64,000 nt of DNA from Bretschneidera sinensis (Eukaryota > Streptophyta > Magnoliopsida > Brassicales > Akaniaceae), in contig CM043698.1 in assembly GCA_023935145.1 (NCBI GenBank), positions 140,999,001 through 141,063,000 on the forward strand, given 5' to 3'. A program made the position numbers and the translations under genes. Below are positions 56,989 through 64,000 of this stretch, piece by piece. Position 1 is the stretch's first letter, and each line of letters starts with the position of its first letter. Under the pieces are notes generated by a model. It was not told the origin of the DNA and ran no database searches. It saw only the letters and a list, made by a program, of their open reading frames with translations.

Positions 56989-58256
56989 TGATGAGTCTAA
57001 AATATTGCATATTTTAGACCCTTAACTTATATTTGTTATGCTCTTAGTTAGTATTATTTTACTTTATTTTACGTTTTTCTTGTGTTTTGTGTGTTTTTAC
57101 AGCTTTGTGGAGAAAGCGCAGCATTTCAGGTTGATTTGAAGCTTCTGGAGACATTGCGCTCGATCGCAACAGATATGCGATCGAGCGCACCAGCGCTCGA
57201 GCGCACCTGCCTTTGAACGAGCGCAAGGTCAACATCCCACATCGAAATAATTGAAGTTCAGTACATTTGCGATCGATCGCAGAAGACATGCGATCGAGCG
57301 CACACGAGATCGTGCGCACAAGACATGCGATCGATCGTACCTGCGATCGATCGCACCACACTGCGATCGAGCGCACACGGGCCTGTATCCCACATCGTTT
57401 CTGCAACCTGTTTTACTCCGGGTCTCCCCCTATATAAACACCATTTGGCATCATAATCCAATGTACAATTCCTAAGCCACTTTGGTGTTTACCGGTGGAC
57501 TTCCGCCAGCATTCTGGTGGATCCCGAAGGCATTGCTACCACGAGGGGAAGCGCCGCCCGTCAGCGAGTGGAATTTCTCCCATGTAAAGTTGTTTATTTA
57601 TTTCTTTATATTCAGTTGTTTTAGTTTAAATGTTTAGCACTTGTTATTATAGTTTTATAGTTATGAGTGGCTAGACTCTTCAGCTAAGGTTGAAGATGAA
57701 GCCCCGCCGTTGTTTGGCGTAGTAGTTCAGATTTGCTTGTACAAATCTGACAATTTTTAGTATAAATGTTCTGTCAATTATTTGAGTTAATCTTATAATT
57801 GATTGAGTTTAAATTGTCTGTTGGATTTTCTTTGTGTTTCGTCTGATGGATACATTGAATGCTTTTCGATTAAATTGGATTCCCTTTGTGATTTGTTAAG
57901 AGCGGATACATTGGGTGCTTTTGGTTTAGTTGGGATATTCTTTGTTTTTTTGTCTTATAGTTGGATTCATTGAATGTTTTGATAGGCTATATTTTTAGAA
58001 CATGTATGCTTAACTTCGGTGGGGTGGATTCGGAAACCTTAGTGCTTTTTTTTATTAGTTTTTTTTTAATCAATTTAATTTAGTTTTAATTTATTTTGCA
58101 ATATCATTCTGAAATTTGGAACTAGGTTAAAATAGAGTTAGTTTAGATTAAAAATTATATTTTCACAACGCAATTCCCTGTGGATTCGACCTCGCACTTG
58201 CACACGCTATACTGCAAACGACTCGTGCGCTTGCGAGTAATTTAAAACTCACAACA
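56989..58256 (+). repeat. Element B 5' LTR
   Basis: 1268 bp. CpG-palindrome cluster at 57155-57375; TATATAAA at 57431-57438 about 55 bases after the cluster; transcription start expected near 57465. The far end carries the conserved GCAAACGACTCGTGCGCTTGC segment. Confidence 0.95.
57155..57375. repeat. Cluster of 14-bp CpG palindromes in the element B LTR
   Basis: About ten variants of TGCGATCGATCGCA (including TGCGATCGAGCGCA, TGCGCTCGATCGCA and TGCGATCGATCGTA) lie in 221 bp, in two groups separated by a 40-base spacer, with 2-8 bases between most units. It sits just upstream of the TATA box. The same cluster is at 61553-61773, 12740-12960 and 8472-8672. Confidence 0.9.
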
Positions 58257-58262
58257 AGTTTT

Positions 58263-58280
58263 TGGCGCCGTTGCCGGGGA
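58263..58280 (+). other. Element B primer-binding site (tRNA-Asp type)
   Basis: TGGCGCCGTTGCCGGGGA, 6 bases after the 5' LTR. Confidence 0.9.
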
Positions 58281-58386
58281 GTTGTTTGGTTTGTGAAAAT
58301 TTTTGGTCTAAAATGATTTTATTTTTCTACTAGTTAGTTATCTTTTTATTAAAAAAAAAAATAAAAAAAAAAAAAAAATTATATGG

Positions 58387-60102
58387 ATGAATCCAGCGCC
58401 GGTTTCACAGTCTTTAGAGGACGCCCTCAAGGATTTCATTAAAATGACCGGCCCGTCCCTCAATGCTGCCAACACTTTCAATGTTGAAAGCTGTTCCATC
58501 TGTGCTAGTCCCATGCATCTAGCACAGAATTGCCCATCAATGCCGGCTTGTGCCGAGTATCCCATGGAACAAATGAATGCTTTCAATGAGTGTTGTTGGC
58601 AATCAAATGGATCTTGCTCCGAAACATACAATCCAGGGTGGTGGGACCACTCTAATTTTTCATGGGAGCAGAACCAACCAATGAATCAGGGAGGAGCCCC
58701 TTACCATGCTCACAATCAATACACTCCCGAATTTCCTCCACCAATTCCAAATTATGGTCACTCAGCTTATCCAGCACCATCACCCGCTTACCAAGCTACC
58801 ATTCAAGCGCCAGCATCGGTTTCACAGTCATTGGAGGACGCTCTCAATGATTTCATGAAAACGACTAGCCAATCTATGAGTGAAATGATGAGTGCAACAA
58901 TAGAAAACACCCAAGCGATTGCCACACTAGAGAGTCAAATTGATCAAATCGCAAGTTACGTGGGTGAAGGAGAGGAAGGAGAGTTCCCCAGTCAATCTGA
59001 GCCTAACCCAAGGGAACAGTTTGAGGTGAGAAATTCTTCAACTCCAATGCATTGGCAAGAACAAGTGCAATCAACTGTCCCATACTTGTCTGGGAGACAA
59101 GTGGACAATCAAGTGGAAGAGAACCCTGCTATGCACCAAGGGCAAGAGAGTGGCAACAAAGAAAAGAGAGATGCTGAGCCATCTACAGCCATACCTATCA
59201 TTAAGGATCTCCCTAGGTCGTTTTTACCTAAAGCGCCTTACCCTGAGAGATTACAAGCGCCCAAGAAAGGAGAGGAGTTTGAGGATCCCCTGGAGGCATG
59301 CTTTGCTCACTTTGGAGAGGACTTGGGCTTAGATAAGTTACTCAAGGAAGTGAATGCCATTTTGGAGTCTAATCCTCACAAGAACAGTGAGACGGAGGAG
59401 ATTATGGATGAATCACGTATTGAGGACCCCATGGAGGCATGCTTTGCTCAATTTGAAAAGGATTTGGGCTTAGATAAGTTTTTTGAGCAAGCTAATGCTA
59501 CTTTGGAGTCTGCACCTCTAAAGATCAGTGAGATGGAGGAAACCACAACACCTAAACCTCACAAGAAGGAACTTAAGCCTTTACTGGATAATCTTGAGTA
59601 TAAGTTCCCAGGTCCAGCAGATTCTTTGCCTATAATTATAGCTTTAGATTTGGGTGATGCTCCAGAGGAGAAATTATTGGACGTCTTAAGAGAGCATCAG
59701 GAAGCTATAGGCTGGACTATTGAGGATGTCAAAGGAATCAACCCCTCGTTGGTGATACACACGATACAGTTGGAGGAGAATGCCAAGCCATCGAGGGAGC
59801 CACAAAGAAGGCTCAACCCTGCTTTGCAAGAGGTTGTGAGGGTGGAAGATATTAAGCTGTTAGAGGCAGGGATCATTTATCCCATCTCTGATAGCAAGTG
59901 GGAGAGCCAGATTCCAGTCGTGCCCAAACATGCTGAATTTACGGTAGTAAATAAAGACAACGAGTTGGTTCCAACTCGAGTGCAGTCAAGATGGAGAAAG
60001 TGTCTAGACTATCGTAAATTGAATGCTGCCACTAGGCCTGATCATTTTCCATTCCCATTTATTGATCAGATGGTGGAGAGCTTAGTTGGGCCTGTTTACT
60101 AA
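58387..60102 (+). CDS. Element B gag-like protein fused to truncated RT
   Basis: 571 residues, uninterrupted. A CX2C...HX4C-like motif (CSICASPMHLAQNC) lies at about 39-52. A Pro/Gln/Tyr-rich stretch follows (about 60-145), and SLEDALKDF/SLEDALNDF occurs twice (about 9 and 150). Two related acidic segments (EDPLEACFAHFGEDLGLDKL and EDPMEACFAQFEKDLGLDKF) lie near 300 and 355. The Athila RT lead-in (EAIGWTIEDVKGINPSL near 445) follows, ending CLDYRKLNAATRPDHFPFPF just before the TAA. The gag N-terminus of full Athila elements and all RT catalytic residues are absent. It could act as a structural protein; being intact in a recent insertion, it may still be selected or simply be young. Confidence 0.85.
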   Translation: MNPAPVSQSLEDALKDFIKMTGPSLNAANTFNVESCSICASPMHLAQNCPSMPACAEYPMEQMNAFNECCWQSNGSCSETYNPGWWDHSNFSWEQNQPMNQGGAPYHAHNQYTPEFPPPIPNYGHSAYPAPSPAYQATIQAPASVSQSLEDALNDFMKTTSQSMSEMMSATIENTQAIATLESQIDQIASYVGEGEEGEFPSQSEPNPREQFEVRNSSTPMHWQEQVQSTVPYLSGRQVDNQVEENPAMHQGQESGNKEKRDAEPSTAIPIIKDLPRSFLPKAPYPERLQAPKKGEEFEDPLEACFAHFGEDLGLDKLLKEVNAILESNPHKNSETEEIMDESRIEDPMEACFAQFEKDLGLDKFFEQANATLESAPLKISEMEETTTPKPHKKELKPLLDNLEYKFPGPADSLPIIIALDLGDAPEEKLLDVLREHQEAIGWTIEDVKGINPSLVIHTIQLEENAKPSREPQRRLNPALQEVVRVEDIKLLEAGIIYPISDSKWESQIPVVPKHAEFTVVNKDNELVPTRVQSRWRKCLDYRKLNAATRPDHFPFPFIDQMVESLVGPVY

Positions 60103-61386
60103 CGTTGGGTCTGGCTGAAGACGTTAAACTTAGCGCTCATGGGAGGCACCCCACAGCTTATCTTTTCTTTTGTTTATTTATTATTTCGCATTTTTATGAT
60201 TAATGTTTGTTTCCAGTATTTTTTGTTTTCCAGTTTTTATTTTTCAGGGACAAAGCGTACTTCAGTTCAAGTTTTGGGTATGCTATGAGCCATACCAGTC
60301 CAGATAGTTCACCATATCTCAGGTCAGCTCTTTCCATATTAGTCACACATTGGGGTCAATGTTTAATTTAAGTTTGGGGGTATGGGAGACACATCACACA
60401 CTTTGTCCTAATTTGTTGTCTTTTCGTCATAGAGATAAATGCATGCTCATGTTATCGTGAAATTTTAGTTGATCTAAACATTTTCTGTGATGTGATGTCA
60501 TTGGTGAGCTTAACATTTTGAACACATGATCTGGTGATAAATTTTTAAAATTTAGTTACTTACTTTAGGCATTTTGAGAATTCACATGTTTGATCTAATC
60601 TCACACGAGCACATTAGCATAAATTATGTGAGGTATGACACGTGATTTTAATGTGTATTTTTCCTTATCTTAATTGAAACTGGATGAGTTGTTGGATGAA
60701 CTCTTGGGCATAGGAAAAAAAAAAAAAAAAAAAAAATTTATCAATAAACTTTTCGCTGAGTAACTGGACCTCTTGCCTCAGTAAGCAGTGAGTGTTCACG
60801 TCAAAAGGTGAAATTTTTCTTGGTAATATTAAGGTCGGTTTAATTTCGTAGCCTTTTTGACTCGAGTTAGTAAGTCCTTAGGGATGTCTTTACACCTAAT
60901 GCCCTAAAACCATCTGGTTTGGGAGTCATTGACTTAACACTCGCTACATGGGTCAATTAGAAAGCTCAAGGGAACTAAGCATAGCCGTGCCTTAATAATA
61001 AAAAAAAAAAAAGAGAGAGAATAAAATAAAAACTATGCCTTTTCGTTCATTTTTGATGGGAAATTCAGTGAATCTTGAGACATGGAGACCTTACACATTA
61101 GAGTTACTTGGAAGCTTCATTTTTATGTACTAATTCACCTTACACTGATTCAAGCTTGTGATGCCTTATCCTGCCTTTTGTAAGTAATTAGATTTTAGCA
61201 TTTCTATTCATTGCGAAGATGGGTTTACCTTTTTAAGCTTGCTTATGAATGAATATCATGATGATGTGTGCTCCTTAAATTTTTGGATACCATGAGTGAT
61301 GACTTTATCTTTATGTTCTTTGTTTTTCATTGAGTCTTTTATTTTGTTTTGCTAAGGGACTAGCAAAATATAAGTTTGGGGGTATT
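60103..61386 (+). other. Conserved non-coding interior of element B, with PPT
   Basis: No frame of note. Matches 8838-10125 of element A in inverse orientation along its length, apart from an A-tract of variable size near 60714-60737. It ends with AAGTTTGGGGGTATT (61372-61386), the polypurine tract. It replaces the pol gene of the autonomous relatives and may hold packaging signals, an inference. Confidence 0.7.
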
Positions 61387-62654
61387 TGATGAGTCTAAAA
61401 TATTGCATATTTTAGACCCTTAACTTATATTTGTTATGCTCTTAGTTAGTATTATTTTACTTTATTTTACGTTTTTCTTGTGTTTTGTGTGTTTTTACAG
61501 CTTTGTGGAGAAAGCGCAGCATTTCAGGTTGATTTGAAGCTTCTGGAGACATTGCGCTCGATCGCAACAGATATGCGATCGAGCGCACCAGCGCTCGAGC
61601 GCACCTGCCTTTGAACGAGCGCAAGGTCAACATCCCACATCGAAATAATTGAAGTTCAGTACATTTGCGATCGATCGCAGAAGACATGCAATCGAGCGCA
61701 CATGAGATCGTGCGCACAAGACATGCGATCGATCGTACCTGCGATCGATCGCACCACACTGCGATCGAGCGCACACGGGCCTGTATCCCACATCGTTTCT
61801 GCAACCTGTTTTACTCCGGGTCTCCCCCTATATAAACACCATTTGGCATCATAATCCAATGTACAATTCCTAAGCCACTTTGGTGTTTACCGGTGGACTT
61901 CCGCCAGCATTCTGGTGGATCCCGAAGGCATTGCTACCACGAGGGGAAGCGCCGCCCGTCAGCGAGTGGAATTTCTCCCATGTAAAGTTGTTTATTTATT
62001 TCTTTATATTCAGTTGTTTTAGTTTAAATGTTTAGCACTTGTTATTATAGTTTTATAGTTATGAGTGGCTAGACTCTTCAGCTAAGGTTGAAGATGAAGC
62101 CCCGCCGTTGTTTGGCGTAGTAGTTCAGATTTGCTTGTACAAATCTGACAATTTTTAGTATAAATGTTCTGTCAATTATTTGAGTTAATCTTATAATTGA
62201 TTGAGTTTAAATTGTCTGTTGGATTTTCTTTGTGTTTCGTCTGATGGATACATTGAATGCTTTTCGATTAAATTGGATTCCCTTTGTGATTTGTTAAGAG
62301 CGGATACATTGGGTGCTTTTGGTTTAGTTGGGATATTCTTTGTTTTTTTGTCTTATAGTTGGATTCATTGAATGTTTTGATAGGCTATATTTTTAGAACA
62401 TGTATGCTTAACTTCGGTGGAGTGGATTCGGAAACCTTAGTGCTTTTTTTTATTAGTTTTTTTTTAATCAATTTAATTTAGTTTTAATTTATTTTGCAAT
62501 ATCATTCTGAAATTTGGAACTAGGTTAAAATAGAGTTAGTTTAGATTAAAAATTATATTTTCACAACGCAATTCCCTGTGGATTCGACCTCGCACTTGCA
62601 CACGCTATACTGCAAACGACTCGTGCGCTTGCGAGTAATTTAAAACTCACAACA
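61387..62654 (+). repeat. Element B 3' LTR
   Basis: 1268 bp, the same length as the 5' LTR. By eye the differences are a CpG-to-CA change in one palindrome (near 61689), CACACG to CACATG (near 61701), and GGGGTGG to GGAGTGG (near 62421). Confidence 0.95.
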
Positions 62655-64000
62655 CACACCAAACATCGTGCCAAAAACGAATAGAACGACCATCGCCTAC
62701 CTCAAACGTCACGAAAGGAATGAAAGAATCCCATCAAATCCATTTCCAAAACCTCCACTCCATAGACCCCCCTAACCTCTTTGGAAATACATCCATTGAA
62801 CTCAACCCCATATTTTGCACAAATTGTCTCGCCATAATTGGTCCCTTTCCCTCATAAATCTCCAAAATCACTTCCCAAGCCAAGCTTTATTAAACAAAGC
62901 GAGAGATTTAGGCCCAAGCTCCTTGTATACCAAAGGTTGCTTGACAACAACCCATTTAACCAAACGGCATTTATATTCATCCCTCATATGCCCCCAAAGA
63001 AAGTTGCGTTGGATGCTCTCCAACCTCCTAGCAACCGAACTAGGGATAGGAAAGAGTGACATAAAGTAAATGAGAAGGCTAGAAAAAGTGCTTTTAATAA
63101 GAGTCAACCTACCCCCCTTGATAAGTAGTTCCTCTTCCACTTGGCTAACCTTTTTTCCAAACCTTTCAATAATAAGATTCCACATACTTTTCTCCTTGAA
63201 TTTTGCACCCAAAGGCAGCCCCAAATAAGTAATGGGGAGAGACGCCAAATTGCAACCCAACACATTAGCAAGGAATTGCCTGTTGAAATTGTCACCCAAT
63301 GGAATCAAGTCGCTCTTACTAAGATTAATTTTAAGTTTGGACACGGCCTCAAACCAAGGCAAACACACCTAAGGTAGAGGATTGATACACATCCACCCCA
63401 CAAAAGATGATTGTATCATCGGCAAAGAGATGGTAGACATCAATCTCTTACCCATTTCTCCCCACTTTGAAACCATACAAGTGCCCCTCCACCATTGCCT
63501 TGGTAACCATTTTGCTAAAAGCCACCATGACCAAAGTAAGTAAAAAAGGCGATAACGGATCTCCTTGGCAAAGTAATGCATTAACCATAACCGAAAAGGA
63601 GCGGAAGTAATGCATTTCTTAATCCATCTACGCCACTTCTCACCAAAACCCATGTTCTTCAACAAAGAGAGCACAAAGTGCTTCACATCAAGTTTGCATA
63701 TAACCCCACAACCTCCAAAATGCTCATCCACTACTTCATTAGCTATCAAAGCGGCATCCATAATCCTTCAACAAAAGCATGTTGATGAGGACCCACTACT
63801 TGACCAATCACATTCTTTAATCTAAGAGTGAGCACCTTAGAAAGAAGCTTATAGACTAAGAGTGAGCACCGTAGAAAGAAGCTTGTAGATGCTTCCAATA
63901 AGACTAACTGGGTGAAAGTCTTTGATATTAGTAGCACCAGCCTTTTTCAAGATAAGCACAACAAAAGTAGTGTTGAGACTACTCACAAAATCACCGGTAG
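62655..64000 (-). mobile_element. LINE G, RT part (runs off the right edge)
   Basis: Minus strand, reading from the right edge: KLLSKVLTLRLKNVIGQVVG and HQHAFVEG near 63800, IANEVVDEHF and CKLDVKHFVLSLLKNMGFG near 63690, then [38 protein letters not shown] and [20 protein letters not shown] near 63320-63090, and LVKWVVVKQPLVYKELG near 62960. This is the RT thumb region of plant L1-like LINEs. The RT core is deleted or scrambled near 63400-63650 and the FADD box is not intact. ORF1 and the endonuclease would lie beyond the window. Confidence 0.85.

Larger units (their letters stand above)
56989..62654 (+). mobile_element. Element B: young non-autonomous Athila-related gypsy element
   Basis: 5666 bp. 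The LTRs are 1268 bp each (56989-58256 and 61387-62654), TGATGAGTCTAAAATATTGC to AAAACTCACAACA, with an exact 5-bp target duplication CACAC on both sides. It has a tRNA-Asp PBS, an open 571-codon gag-like frame ending in the first part of RT, a 1.28-kb non-coding stretch and a purine tract. By eye I found three LTR differences, so insertion was recent. It lacks RT core, RNase H and integrase and must depend on a helper. It resembles the TR-GAG type of non-autonomous elements. It interrupts LINE G. Confidence 0.95.

Noticed and set aside
56671..56991. Proline-rich plus-strand open frame
   Set aside because: Created by the C-tracts of the tandem duplication inside minus-strand LINE G.
62815..63377. 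Plus-strand open frames at the right edge
   Set aside because: They overlap the clearly recognisable minus-strand LINE RT region and are its antisense.

Overview
The window is nuclear DNA from a flowering plant, most likely a eudicot. It is AT-rich, has spliced genes with GT-AG introns, and is crowded with plant-type L1-like LINEs, Ty1/copia and Ty3/gypsy LTR retrotransposons, hAT-like elements, MITEs and a tRNA-derived SINE. No prokaryotic gene organisation is present.

Layout. 1-3480: a decayed LINE on the plus strand. 4292-6846: a two-exon host gene on the minus strand, encoding a basic, serine-rich protein with one predicted membrane segment and no assigned function. 7592-13125: a non-autonomous Athila-related gypsy element on the minus strand (element A), with LTRs, primer-binding site and a broken gag-like frame. 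13330-29440: one old LINE on the plus strand, split by three younger insertions that can be lifted out by their boundaries: copia element C (13805-18558), a hAT-like element (19317-20962) and chromovirus-like gypsy element E (23781-29051). 29441-32986: AT-rich intergenic DNA holding a foldback, three copies of a 74-bp tandem repeat and a diverged repeat of about 218 bp.

32987-52114 is the main host gene: a complete 20-exon orthologue of Arabidopsis UBP14, an isopeptidase-T-type deubiquitinase. The exons join in frame to an inferred 812 residues. Intron 2 (5.4 kb) carries a SINE and a 5'-truncated LINE. Intron 5 holds a MITE. Intron 10 (4.6 kb) holds copia element F, whose 5' half is inverted and which is itself interrupted by a 930-bp hAT-type element.

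52115-54566 is downstream DNA with a MITE and LINE debris. 54567-54686 is a likely last exon of an unidentified minus-strand gene. 55967-64000 is a minus-strand LINE of the same family as the one in intron 2; it is cut by element B (56989-62654), a very young non-autonomous Athila-related element with 1268-bp LTRs that look nearly identical, a perfect 5-bp target duplication and an open 571-codon gag-like frame.

Only the UBP14 gene, the 4292-6846 gene and the orphan exon(s) near 54.6-55.9 kb look like host genes. The most unusual sequence feature is a cluster of about ten 14-bp CpG-rich palindromic motifs related to TGCGATCGATCGCA, present in every LTR of elements A and B. Exon and element borders were read by eye; no alignment or database search was run.
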